DNA from: Shinisaurus crocodilurus
Lineage: Eukaryota > Chordata > Lepidosauria > Squamata > Shinisauridae
Direction: 5' to 3'
Assembly (NCBI GenBank): GCA_021292165.1
Contig: JAHFWL010001196.1
Span: 186,001 to 250,000 of the forward strand
DNA: 64,000 bases
Part shown: piece after piece, positions 10,879-20,712 of the stretch
Layout of the letters: the number at the start of each line of letters is the position of its first letter
How positions within the stretch are numbered: position 1 is the first letter of the stretch
Position numbers and translations under genes: made by a program
The notes under the pieces: model-generated
The model's database searches: none
What the model was told of the DNA's origin: nothing
Seen by the model: the letters and a program-made list of their open reading frames with translations, nothing else

Positions 10879-10905
10879 GAGCCTCAACTGAAAGTAGCCA
10901 TTCTA

Positions 10906-11247
10906 GCCTGCGGGGCAACTCAGTGTGGCTGGCAAATTCGTCAGTCGCCACCCTGGCCATCGAGGCCAAACAAACACAATGGGATTTGTGGGCTTGCTGA
11001 GGCAAAGCTACACACACTCTCAGACCACGTGTCTATCGCCGCCCTGCTGGATGGCAAGATTTCTCATGAAGGGTTTCGACTGATACGTAATGAGGTTGGA
11101 AAGTACAGCCAGATGAATGACCAGATCTGTGCAGGTACACAAGACGCCCACAACGCCATCCAGATTGACGACACAACAAAAGATTGCCTCCTTCAGTGGG
11201 GCCGAGAAGAGGCCTGCCAATCAATCATTAAAAAATTGGAAAAATAG
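10906..11247 (+). pseudogene. Decayed virus-like element protein, tract B (Polinton/adintovirus-like?)
   Basis: The C-terminal roughly 110 codons of an open frame ending at a stop at 11247. The upstream codons of that frame lie inside the CR1 and are not part of it. Visible blocks: GLAEAKLHTLSDHV, SIAALLDGKISHEGFRLI, RNEVGKYSQMN, TTKDCLLQWGREEACQ and a lysine-rich end. This helical pattern, with a D-G-x-I-S-x-E-x-F core and a terminal G-R-E-E-A block, is typical of small proteins that I associate with Polinton or adintovirus-like elements of invertebrates and fish. That assignment is from memory. With tract A (8577-9013) it suggests one eroded element, split by the GC-rich element and the CR1. 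Confidence 0.45.
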
Positions 11248-12582
11248 AGTGACCCTCAAGTGCAAGTATTCAGAGTGAGCCAACCTTAATCCTGCAGTGA
11301 TGATCTGATCATCCTCTCTAGCCTGGGTTTGGTGAGTAGGGTGGGCCATCCATGGGGCTAGCAAGTGTATGCATTTTTTGTAGGATGTTTGGGAGCACTG
11401 GAGGTGCAACTTGGAGCCATGGCGGGGCTTGACATGCTATTCCCAAGCCATACATTTTTGCAGGGGTGCGAGAAATGGGGCTGAGAGAGCCTCACCTAGG
11501 AGTGCCACAAACTCTATCCTCACAGGTGCCAAAATGAAGCCTAGGCCAAGGGACGATGCACTCAGATGTGGGACATGGCACATCTCCAAGGGAAACCAAT
11601 TCTATTTTTGTGAGCAGTTCCTGGGAAGGCCTTTCTTTATGTGCTTTTCATTCAAGCCTTGGCACAAGGGATTGCACTGTTAAGAGAGTGCTTTTGCTTG
11701 ACCTTTGGGATTGCAATAACAGGGCAAAGCATATTAAGCCACTTTTCTTTCAGATCTTTCCCCCAAATGCACTACTTCTGCAAATCCATTCATACCTTTA
11801 TTGAGCTTTCTGCTACTAACTTAGCAGGGCTTTTGTAAGGAGGGTGGGGGAAGAAGAAAAAGAAAAGTCACTTCTGCTGATGCTCTCAAACCCTGTTCAG
11901 CCTCTGCCTTCCTCGTGTATAATGTAAGGCCTTGAAGCAAGGGACAGTTTTTTTGTTGTGTGTTTTGTGCAGTGACGAACACAGTGGAAGCCCAAAATAT
12001 AGGTTTGGTACTTGTAATGCTACTATTTTCTTCAGTAGGTAGAATAACTGCTATTTGACGTAGACCTTAGTAGGCATAAACTGTCTGTGAGTGTAAAGGG
12101 GTGGAAATAATGATTCAAGACATGTAAATTTGGTATAAAGCTGGGCCACATTTATTTCTATGACAGACCTATGAAGGGGGAGAGCCCAGTGAAGGTTCCT
12201 GACTAAACTGGCCCGTTGCCAGTAGGTGAATAGGGTGAGACATTCAACACCCAAAGAGCAGCACCCGTGAAATCGCCACCCCTCAGTTTTACACCGTCCT
12301 GGTGTCTTGGGAGGCCTTCCCAATGTCACCCACATCCCGGAGCCACAACACTCCAACAGGGCGAGGTGAGTCAGCCTCAAAGGTGATCCATATCTCCCCC
12401 ACTGGGCTGCAAAACCCTGAGTGGAGAGCCTCTGAAATCGCCAGTCACCTCAAAGGTGCCACTGGATGCTCACGAACCCCAATCCCACTGAATATTCCCG
12501 CACTTACCTGCCAAATGTGACCAAATTAAGCAAGACCAATCAAATTCTACTTTCGCTACTTCGTGGATACTTGCCTTGAACA
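11248..12582. other. Unique sequence, no supported feature
   Basis: No repeat family or gene recognised. Short frames around 11411-11838 and 12051-12380 lack family features. Confidence 0.5.
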
Positions 12583-12590
12583 GTTTATGG

Positions 12591-12720
12591 CAGCTTTTCC
12601 CCAGCCTAGTTCCTTCCAGCCATATTTGGACTACAACTCCTAGGATTCCTGATCATGCTGGCTGGGGCTGATGGGAGTTGACATCTAGAACATCAGAGGG
12701 CACCAGGATGGGGGAGGCTG
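12591..12720. mobile_element. Buster-type hAT MITE
   Basis: A 130-bp palindromic element starting CAGC and ending GCTG, flanked by a near-perfect 8-bp duplication (GTTTATGG at 12583-12590, GCTTATGG at 12721-12728). The interior has GGACTACAACTCC and GGGAGTTG in inverted arrangement and CATCAGAGGGCACCAGGATGG. The 8-mer fits the nnnTAnnn target rule of Buster-type hATs. Confidence 0.8.
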
Positions 12721-12876
12721 GCTTATGGTCTGATGTACCGGGTACAACCAAATGTGGATAAGATTTGACGCAACACCAGCGAGTCATGGTACTGAATCAG
12801 TGTGACCGACTGGAGTTGTACATCTGCTTTTGTGTGCTTGCTTGCACAATTTGGCAGTAGCAACACGAGACATACT

Positions 12877-13713
12877 AGGAACTAAACAGATCTGCCTTAT
12901 ACTGAGTCACACCCTTGGTTCGTCTAGCGCAGTACTGTCAACACTGACTGGCAGTGGCTGTCCAGGGTTTCATGCAGGGCCGGATTAAGATAGGGGCTAT
13001 TGGAGCTGCAGCTCCAGGCCCCTACCCCAAAATAGGCCCACAATCAGGACCGGTGCAGGGCAGTTTGGCGCCCCAGGCGAAATAATATTTAGCGCCCCCC
13101 CTCTCCAAAGCAGCCCTGCTCTGCAAAAAAAAAAAAACACCCTGCGCCACCACCAGCAACCTACCTTTCCCCCGCCCTGGCTGCTGCTGCTGCTGCTGCC
13201 GCCGAGGAGGAGGAAGTGACGCGACGGGACCCCCGCGCTGTTTTTTGCCGGGGAAACCATGGCAACAGGGCTGTTTAAGCCCTGTTGCCCTGGTTCCTCC
13301 CGCCAAAACAACGCGGGCGGGGCTCCGGAAGCGACACGACGCGGAGAAGGTAGGTGGCGGGGAGGGGGTTGGGGTGGTGGTGATGGCGGCGGGCGGCGCA
13401 GCGGCAGCGAGCGGGAGGGCGGGGGGAGGCACAGTGGCAAGCGGGACGGGAGGGCGCGGCGGCGGCGGGCGGGCGGGCGGGAGGGTGGGGAGGCGGAGGC
13501 CTGGTGGGGGTGGCGCGGGGGCGGCACAGCGGCAGCGAAGAGGAGCGCAGCATTTCTGCGCCCTCTTCAGCCGCGCGCCCTCCTCAGCACCAGGCCCATA
13601 ATGCTCTTAATCCAGCCCTGGTTTCATGCAAGAGTCTTTCCTAGCCCTGCCTGGAGATGCTGGGAATCGAACCTTCTGCATGCAAAGCAGGTGCTCTACC
13701 ACTGTTCTATGGC
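12877..13713 (-). mobile_element. tRNA-Ala-derived SINE, split by a hAT insertion
   Basis: The two parts 12877-12974 and 13629-13713 join to one SINE on the minus strand. The tRNA head reads ACAGTGGTAGAGCA, then CTGCTTTGCATGCAGAAGG (matching the anticodon arm of tRNA-Ala with TGC) and GGTTCGATTCCC (B box). The tail contains GGATCAGTATAAGGCAG-like sequence. The hAT at 12975-13620 lies between them. Confidence 0.85.
12975..13620. mobile_element. GC-rich non-autonomous hAT element, copy 1
   Basis: A 646-bp element with terminal inverted repeats CAGGGCCGGATTAAG (left) and CTTAATCCAGCCCTG (right, one mismatch). A perfect 8-bp target duplication GTTTCATG lies at 12967-12974 and 13621-13628. CAGGG ends plus an 8-bp duplication identify the hAT superfamily. 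The body is extremely GC-rich with a CTG/CCG run and a central palindrome at about 13261-13297. No transposase is encoded. Long open frames on both strands are compositional. Confidence 0.93.
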
Positions 13714-13855
13714 TATACTGCACATTCTTGTGTAAATGGCTACACGTGATCTTGGTTTCTAGGGCAGTATTGCAGCTAAAAACATGAGCGTTGGCCTGAA
13801 ACTTCATCATCAACCAAAACAGGCTATAGGGTCCTTGCTGTCTTTCAACATCTCA

Positions 13856-14253
13856 TAGGGATGTGTGTGGAGCTCAATTGGGGGGTGGAAGTCCAGCAAA
13901 CTCACCGGGCTTGACCCCCTGAGCTGCGCTCGCCCTACCTGCTTCCCTGGCTCGACTCGCATTCTCGCGAGCTGAGCCAGGGAAGCGACTTCCGGGTTCC
14001 CAGTGCTAAATTGTTTATGTAGAAAAGGGCATAAGATACGTTAAAAATGGCCACGATTTGCACAAGTAATGCAAATTGTGGCCACTTTTAACGTATCTTA
14101 CAACATTTTCTACATAAACAATATAGTGCCAGGAACCTGGAAGTCCAGCGGGCACCTCTGCTGGTGCTCGCTTTCAGCCTGGCCCATCAGGTGCGGCAGC
14201 AGCGCTCAAGGAGTGCACCGTGAGTCAGGTGGTGGGCGGATCGCCCACCCCTA
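13856..14253. mobile_element. Palindromic MITE, TAGGGATG family (near full length)
   Basis: Runs from TAGGGATGTG to CACCCCTA. Order: GTGGAGCTCAATTGGGGGG, AAGTCCAGCAAACTC, GCTTGACCCCC, a GAGCTGAGCCAGGGAAGCGA block, TTCCGGGTTCC, then a long hairpin at 14013-14119 with two arms of about 51 nt and a 5-nt loop, then a mirrored second half. No coding capacity. Confidence 0.82.
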
Positions 14254-14289
14254 GTTTATGCTGTATTTTAGGGTACCTGTGCCTTGTTT

Positions 14290-14349
14290 TTTTGTAAATA
14301 GTTTTGAACTGCCCAGGGAGCTTCAGGTATTGGGAGGTATAGAAATTAA

Positions 14350-14388
<39 letters not shown>
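14290..14388 (+). mobile_element. L2 LINE 3-prime tail with ATG/GAT microsatellite
   Basis: AGTTTTGAACTGCCCAGGGAGCTTCAGGTATTGGG-type sequence is the 3-prime end of the local L2 family in plus orientation. It is followed by a (GAT)n tract at 14351-14388 that probably grew from the tail. Confidence 0.7.
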
Positions 14389-14390
14389 AT

Positions 14391-14762
14391 CATCGCCAAT
14401 TGCAAAACAATACAATTCTCTGTGTAACAGTGTAGAGTAGGCAAAACACGTCCATTGCCCCCTATGGCCAATCAAGACAATGAGCCAAAATTTCTACTCA
14501 GCCCCCTAACAGGCAACTAGAAAAGCCCACACGGCATACAGGGAGAGAGGGAGGGGGCCCAAAATCAAAAGAGGCCAAGGGCAGAGTTGCCAGGGCTAAT
14601 ATCGCTCCTGAATCCCCACCATCCCACGGCCTACAAAAACAGCATTCCAGGCACATTCTCCGCCCCCTCGACCCATTCCCCCCCCACACACACACACCTA
14701 CAAAGTTCTCCCCACTCCTAGCTGTGCAGGAATGGGGTAAGGTAGGTCATTCTGGCTGTCTT
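14391..14762. other. No supported feature
   Basis: Unique sequence with C-rich and CACACA patches at about 14677-14698. Confidence 0.5.
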
Positions 14763-15240
14763 CGAGAGCCAGTGTTGCCTTACAGATAGGGATGGGCGAC
14801 CCGCCCGGCACTCGACTCAGTGGCGCGTACTTTGGCCATATTTTGCGCAAATTTGGCCGTTTTCTATATAAACAATGTAGCGCCGGAAACCGGAAGTTTC
14901 TTTCCCCAGCTCGGCTCACGAGAATGCCAGTCGAGCCGGGGAAAAGGTAGGGCGAGTGGAGCTCGGGGGGGGAGGGTCGAGCCCGGCGAGTTCGCCAGAC
15001 TTCTACCCCCCCCCCCAATGAGCTCCACGCACATCCCTAACAGACAGAGCATCTTAGCTGAATCAGGGAGACCCTGCCTGGACTCCCCACTCTGAGCTGA
15101 AATTCACTGGGTGACCCCCGGGCTGGTCATGCTCCATAAGCCAACCTTATGTCATAGGGTGTTTCTGAGGGTAAACTAGGATGACCCCATATTATATGAC
15201 TTTCTGAGATAGTTGGATGACAGGTGGGATACAAAGAAAA
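14763..15240 (+). mobile_element. tRNA-derived SINE, split by a MITE
   Basis: GAGCCAGTGTTGCCTTACAG at 14767-14786 and the continuation from 15040 (AGAGCATCTTAGCTGAATCAGGGAG..., CACTGGGTGACC, TGACAGGTGGGATACAAA) form one diverged tRNA-SINE. The MITE at 14787-15039 lies between them. Confidence 0.65.
14787..15039. mobile_element. Palindromic MITE, TAGGGATG family (deleted copy)
   Basis: A 253-bp copy from TAGGGATGGGCG to CACATCCCTA. Relative to the 13856 copy it is inverted and lacks about one arm of the central hairpin. A 5-bp direct repeat ACAGA flanks it (14782-14786 and 15040-15044), a possible target duplication, though other copies do not show one. Confidence 0.78.
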
Positions 15241-16689
15241 CAGATTTGTTCAACACCTGTCTTCTGATGTAGTGTGATTGCTGTTGGTGCTGCTAGCACA
15301 TGTAACTATTAGCACTGTAGTAGTAGTGACTACCTGTGTAGTAACAACTATACGTAAGCTGTGCAGCTGAGCCAAACCAAAAGGGGGTACTTGCTCTGTG
15401 AAAATCTTCATCAGAATTTAAAGTGTTATTGTCTCTCCCTCCCACCCCTCATTTTACTCTGCTCAAGACCTGCTCAGCAATAGGACTAGGGCTAGGCCAG
15501 AAGGCTAGACTGATTGGCCTTTAAATCCCTTCATTAGCTCTGATTTGCACACAAAAAGGACATGTATACCATGCTCTGAAAAAACTATATATGAACGCCG
15601 ATGGAGACAGAGAGCCTCGAGTTCCTCTGCAAAGTTGATTGGTGAATCTGAAAAGCTCTATTCCTTTCGGCTTTATTCTTATTGTGTGCACTGTGGATAT
15701 AGAGGGATTGCAAGTGTGCTTCTCTTTTGTATCACTTCCCTGGAGCTCATTCTGGGTATTAAGAAAACAGCCTCTTGCAAATGCGTTCAAATGGGAAACC
15801 ATCAGCGGAGGTTGTGTTTCTATCTTCCATTTTAAACGTGTAATCCTTTGGGTGGCGTTATTGCTCTCCAAACTCCTGTTAATGTCAGCTGGAATAAGGC
15901 ATCCTTCCCGAGGTCACTTGCCCCTTCTGTTTCTATAGCTGGGATGGCTTCTTCGCCTCGGTGTTTCCGACAATGGAATCTGGATTCCGTCAGCATTTCT
16001 TCTGCAGAATGTTTCCCTTATTGGCGAGATCAGCTGGCAAGTGTTAATTGTTTAGCAGGGCTCTTTAGAAACTAATTTACAATGATACAAATTCAAATAA
16101 TATGCAGACGTAAAATTAAAAAGTGTATCAATTAACATACAAAAGTAGAAGTGTGCCATCCGCTCCGTTGAACATCTCCACTGAGAATACAGAAGCCTAT
16201 AGAAGAAGGGGAAAGAAAAACAACAGTGTTAAGCAGGCAGAGCGAACAGCCCCTTCAGGGGGAAGGCAGTGGGGAGGAACAACAAATGGAGATTTCCATC
16301 CTGTTAGAGGTCCAAAAAGCAAACAAGGTTCATTACATGGAAAACTCTTTTCAAGCACAGTGGGACACACACACACACACACACACATACATTCCTTCTA
16401 AATGGTCTTTCAGAAAACTAGTTTGGGCTTTGCAAAGATGTTGTGGATATAAATGTTGGATAAGCAGGCGAGAAGTCAGAAATGTGACAATTATAATTAT
16501 TTATTCCTGCAAGAGAGCAAACAGACATTTGTGGACTGGAATGAATAGCAGAAGGAGAGGGTTTCCCCACGCTGCTTGATTCTTTGCGGAGGATGGGAGC
16601 AAAGGAGTCATTTATGGCCAAAATCCCTTTTGTGAATGTCCCCTTTGAGCCTATCCTTCATCTCCAAAGTGGTCATTCTGGGGAAGAAC
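15241..16689. other. Unique block; candidate conserved non-coding DNA
   Basis: About 15560-16130 is free of recognised repeats, has balanced composition and contains motifs such as ATTGGCGAGATCAGCTGG, TGTTAATTGTTTA and AAATTAAAAAG. This resembles vertebrate conserved enhancers. The overlapping open frames on both strands (15521-15938) have no family signal. A (CA)n run sits at 16367-16387. That it is regulatory is only an inference. Confidence 0.35.
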
Positions 16690-17038
16690 TTGAGGGTGCG
16701 TCCAGATGAGGCTTTTACTGCAGCATTGTGCTGCATCATTCATGGAATCTTATGGCGGGTCTAGATGACAACATCTTCCAGTCATAACCCTCCTATGTTT
16801 TCCTACCGCTTCTTCCATCCTTTTCCCTAAGGATGTATGAGAAATTCGTTTCAGTTAGTTTTTGATCAGGATTTCCCCAGTTCACTCCTTCTGGACTGAA
16901 CACAAACTCAGGCGCAATCTGCGGTCGAAGTCCGTACATTTCCGAGCTTCCAATTTGATCTGTGGACCTGCAAAAAAAAAGTGTTTGAAAGCATGCGCTC
17001 ATTTGAGAAATACTCATGAAAAAATGTGCACTTTTGAA
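16690..17038. repeat. Small fragments of MITE-like and GTGCAT-type repeats
   Basis: 16694-16790 (GAGGGTGCGTCCAGATGAGGC, then GGCGGGTCTAGATGACAAC) looks like part of an inverted-repeat MITE. 16976-17036 has the AAAATGTGCACTTTTG signature of the unclassified GTGCAT repeat. Both are partial. Confidence 0.4.
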
Positions 17039-17356
17039 AACTCGCCAGACTTCTGGGTACCAGGCTTTACGCTGTTTATGTAGAAGATGGCGTAGTATAC
17101 GTTAAGAACAGATGCAATTTGCACAAATTTCAGCTATTTTTAATTAATACTACGCCATTTTCTATGTAAATGGTGTATATTATGCCATTTTCTACATAGA
17201 AAACATAGCGCCCAGAACCTGGAAGTAGCTTTCCCCGGCTCGGCTCACAAGAACGCAAGCCGAGCTGGGGAAAGGTAAGTCAAGCAGAGCTCGGGGGGGG
17301 GGGTCAAAACCGGCAAGTTTGCTGAGCTTCCAACCCCCTTTCGAGCTCTGAGCACC
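17039..17356. mobile_element. Palindromic MITE, TAGGGATG family (truncated, internal duplication)
   Basis: Begins inside the family at ACTCGCCAGACTTCTGGG and ends near CGAGCTCTGAGCAC. The central segment CGCCATTTTCTATGTAAA is present twice (about 17153 and 17184), so this copy carries an extra hairpin-arm unit. Confidence 0.7.
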
Positions 17357-18320
17357 ATCACCACCACCTCTCCCCAGACAAGAACACCTGAGAATAACAA
17401 CAGGTTTTAGTTGTGGGTGGGGGACAATCACATAAAAGGTTTGCAAGAAGCAAACCATGAGAATTTACCCAAATAGAGAAGATTCACTAACAGTATAATC
17501 CTGCCTGTGTCTACTTAGAAAACCAAAAGCAACCAGCGGAGTGGAAAACGTTGTTTAACGAGTAACCATATAATACCCATATATTACACAAGTTTTTCAC
17601 AAATTGTGCATAGCATAGCAAAAGTTTATAGACGAAAAATGCAAGGCTTTCTCAAGTATAATTTCTTGTGGAAAACTTTGTTACAGATACACAAATATAC
17701 ACAGTGTGCATATTAAAGATTGAGATCTCGATGATTGCACAAATGGTGCATAATAAAATGACAGACTCTGAACAGAGTTGACAGGCTTCCTGGTATCTGC
17801 CTGTTCCGTGTACAACTTCTTCAGAACAATATTCAAAGTAATCAAAGTGACCAGTCAGGTGTGCAAAAATTATCCAAAGGGAATATCAAAACATGTCCTC
17901 TCTCGTGATGACGTTGATTGCAAATGACTTATTCACAGACCTATTTAAAAGACATTATCTCCAAAATAACTTCCCCACAGGGTAAACAACCTCTAAGTGT
18001 CTCAACATTGCTGAAAGAGAAACTGGATCGCAGCCCAAGGCAAAAGCCAGCTTGGCCGGGTGGTCTGAAAATCTCAATACAAAGTTCACAGCAATCAATG
18101 ACAATTTCATCAAGAGTAAAGGGTAACACTAAACATTTTGCACATGCACCCATGAAACAGCTAGCCTGGACTGCTGGATGCTGGCTCTGCTTTCACAGAC
18201 TATAATTTCCAAGCTGGAGAGTGTTTTGGCTGTGCTCTACTGGAAGACTGTCGAGGAGGTTATTAAGGTTCAGCAGGTAGTGTAGTGAACTTTCATAGTG
18301 TCCAAAAGCCAGGGTAGATT
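17357..18320. other. Unique sequence, no supported feature
   Basis: AT-rich sequence with no recognised family. A short frame at 17918-18205 is unsupported. Confidence 0.5.
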
Positions 18321-18478
18321 TCATAGATCATAGAGTTGGAAGGAGCCTACAAGGCCATCGAGTCCAAAGCCCTGTTCAGTGCAGGAAACTAGAGGAGGGG
18401 TCTCCCATCCAAGTAATAACCAGGCCTGACCCTGCTTAGCTTTCCACGCTCAGACAAGCTGAGCTAGCGTGAGCCAGG
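18321..18478 (-). mobile_element. 5S-rRNA-derived SINE with CR1-like tail
   Basis: On the minus strand: CTCAGCTTGTCTGAGCGTGG, AAGCTAAGCAGGGTCAGGCC, TACTTGGATGGGAGACC, then the CR1-like tail ending in CTATGATCTATGA. It lacks the first few bases of the 5S head. Compared with the 8394 copy it has a mutated ...GGGCTTTGGACTC junction. Confidence 0.88.
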
Positions 18479-18608
18479 TAGTTTCCTGGAGCCATGTCAG
18501 GGCTTTGTGTATAGCCTTCAGCATATTAGGAAGAGCACCAGAGATAATTGCCTTGAAGCTGCTTTGCCCAGTTATCAGGGCAGGCTGGTGACTCCTGTCC
18601 TATGTCAG

Positions 18609-18743
18609 TGGGGCTCCTTATCCATTTAGCATGAGCTTTATAGGAGCTATCCATGGTGCTGAACTGCATCCACAAAATAAGTTCACCGCCATGGAGCACC
18701 CTATAAAGCTTAGAGTAAAAGCTGCTGTGGATAAGGAGCCCCA
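18609..18743. mobile_element. MITE with 16-bp perfect inverted ends
   Basis: TGGGGCTCCTTATCCA (18609-18624) is exactly inverted at 18728-18743. The inner arms (GAGCTTTATAGG and CCTATAAAGCTTAGAG) also pair. It is a 135-bp foldback element. Superfamily and target duplication are unclear. Confidence 0.65.
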
Positions 18744-19448
18744 GCCTCCCCTGCCAATTATATTCCTTAGATATGGACTGCTTTTGCTGTGAGAAACGAA
18801 ACTGTTTGCTTTACTGAAGAAGCTTTGCCCGCCTTGTCTCCCAGGAAGGGGGGGGGGGTTAGCTTGTGGCTTTCTTCCAGCCTCTGAAACAGGGGTAGAG
18901 AGGAACTTTCTAAATTCCATGGCAAGGGGTGTTGTCCTTTGGCTTTCCGCGTGGGATGAGGAGTGTGCAAGTGTCCAAGCAACCTACCTAGAGCCCAGGA
19001 ATGCCATCCGTCATATTAGGAAGCCCTGCATCCGGAGGGACGTGTGTGAGCTGTTTCTTTGCTTGTTTATTGATGATAATCTGCATCCATATTTCATCAT
19101 TGTATCCAAGGAACTGTATGTTAACTTTCACACAAGTGGTTTTATTCCTTGCTGACTATCCTTGAATCTAAAGTGAGGTGTCTTGGCTGGACCAGGCCCC
19201 TGGGGTAATACAGAGAAGAATGGGGGAGTGGGATGACACACCTGAGCATTACCTGTATGACAATTGTATATTCCAACTAGGTAATTATGAACTTAGATTA
19301 CATCATATTCAGTAGTTGTTGATCTCCACAACTGTCCAAGACAAGCTCTCTTAATGATACAAAGTATGAACTGAGTTTTGACAACAATGGGCCGCAGGAA
19401 AGAATAAGTGGAACTCCCTTGATTTGGAAACAAAGCCTGGTCATATAT
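18744..19448. other. Unique sequence, no supported feature
   Basis: A G-run at 18847-18858. No family or coding signal recognised. Confidence 0.5.
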
Positions 19449-20030
19449 GAACATAAGAAGAGCCCTGATGCTGGATCAGACCAAGGGTCCGTCCATCTAG
19501 TCCAGCATTCTGTTCACACAGTTGCCAACCAGCTGCCCATGGGATCCCACAAGCAGGACATGAGATGAGTGCAGCAGCACCCTCCCTCCTGTGTCCCCGG
19601 CAACTGATGTACATAAACATACTGCCTCTGATACTGGAGGCAGTGTAGAGCCATCAGGACTAGTAGCCATTGATAGCCTTCTCTTCCATGAATCCATCCA
19701 ATCCCCATTTAAAGCCATCCAAATTGGAGTCCATCACTACACATTGTGGAAGTGAGTTCCATAATTTAACTCTGAGCTGTGTGAAGAAGTCCTTCCTGTT
19801 ATCTGTCCTGAATCTCCCCCCAATCAGCTTCACTGGATGACCCCTTTGGGTTCTAGTATTATGAGAGAGGGAGAAAAATGTCTCCCTCTCCACCTTTTCC
19901 ACACCATGCATAAATCTGTACACCTCTATCAGGTTTCCCCTTACTTGCCTTTTTTCTAAGCTAAACAATCCCAGCTGTTGTAACCTTTCTTCATAGGAGA
20001 ATTGCTGGAGCCCATTCATCAGTTTATTTT
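19449..20030 (-). mobile_element. CR1-clade LINE of a second lineage, 3-prime fragment
   Basis: The minus-strand frame 19660-20019 encodes the C-terminal tail of a CR1-clade ORF2: FSYEERLQQLGLFSLEKRQ, GNLIEVYRFMHGVEKVERE, then GGRFRTDNRKDFFTQL and LWNSLPQCVV. It differs from the main CR1 family here (EVYRFMHG where the other has ALFQYLKG). The 3-prime UTR has CTAGATGGACGGACCCTTGG-like sequence and no ATTCTATG tail. A second piece of the lineage is at 40726. The frame is uninterrupted for 119 codons but lacks the catalytic domain. Confidence 0.85.
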
Positions 20031-20068
20031 ATTTTATTTTAGTTTAGTTTAGTTTAGTTTGGTTCAGC
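20023..20068. repeat. (TTTTA)n and (GTTTA)n pentanucleotide repeat
   Basis: TTTATTTTATTTTATTTTAG followed by repeats of AGTTT. A short simple repeat. Confidence 0.85.
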
Positions 20069-20129
20069 TTAATTCAGTTCAGTTGGTTTGATCCCAGAGT
20101 ACAGATGGATGGATCAGCATATTTCCAGT

Positions 20130-20335
20130 CCAGGTCAGTTTCCCATATGTTCAGTCTTAACTCTGTTCTATCCCACTTTCTGCAATATTACGTTTGCCTT
20201 TAAATGTGCACATTTCCCTCTAAACGTTGCATTTCTGTGTGCATTTCTCCCCTAAAATACATTTTTCTGCTCATTCTTTGAGCTGAGAACTTCTGCCAAA
20301 AATTCAGAGAAGTGTGTGATCAAAAGGATAACCAT
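20130..20335. repeat. GTGCATTTT-type unclassified repeat
   Basis: Contains CAGTTTCCCATATGTTCAGTC, AAATGTGCACATTTCCCTC and TGTGTGCATTTCTCCCCTAA. It shares order with the copies at 2095 and 26110. Confidence 0.5.
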
Positions 20336-20357
20336 GTTCTGACCTGTGTATTAGTCT

Positions 20358-20712
20358 GGGAAGTGTGGCGTAGTGGTTCTAGTGTTGGACTGGGCCTCAG
20401 GAGACCTGGGTTCTAGTACCCACTCGGCCATGAAGCTCACTGGGGGACTTTGGGCCAGCCACTGACTCTCAGCTAAGCTTAACCTACCTCACAGGTTTGT
20501 TGTGAGGATAAAAAAGCTAAGCAGGGTCAGGCCTGGTTATTACTTGGATGGGAGACCCCCTTCTCTAGTTTCCTGCACTGAGCAGGGGGTTGGACTCAAT
20601 GGCCTTGTAGGCTCTTTCCAACTCTATGATCTATGAAATCTATGAATCTATGAGGAGGATTATTTAAGCCACCTTGGGTTTCTTGCAGGAAAAAAGGCAG
20701 CATATAAATATA
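20358..20712 (+). mobile_element. tRNA-derived SINE carrying a 5S-SINE
   Basis: GTGTGGCGTAGTGGTTCTAG (A-box region) and TGGGTTCTAGTACCC (B box), then GCTCACTGGGGGACTTTGGG and ACCTACCTCACAGG. It is interrupted at 20512-20653 and resumes with AAGCCACCTTGGGTTTCTTG and the tail GCATATAAATATAA. Confidence 0.85.
20512..20653 (+). mobile_element. 5S-rRNA-derived SINE, 5-prime truncated, nested
   Basis: Starts at AAAGCTAAGCAGGGTCAGGC, so about 35 bp of the 5S head is missing. It then has TACTTGGATGGGAGACCCC, the CR1-like tail and TCTATGAATCTATGAGG. 5-prime truncation is expected for LINE-driven insertion. Confidence 0.88.

Noticed and set aside
12975..13620. Possible CpG island or gene promoter
   Set aside because: The block has hAT ends and a target duplication, and a second copy exists at 29741.
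13629..13713. A tRNA-Ala gene
   Set aside because: It is the head of a SINE with a long non-tRNA body, and the arms do not pair as in a functional tRNA.
12997..13735. Several frames of 90-176 codons on both strands
   Set aside because: They lie in the GC-rich hAT, and the sister copy at 29741 has the same frames with different breaks.
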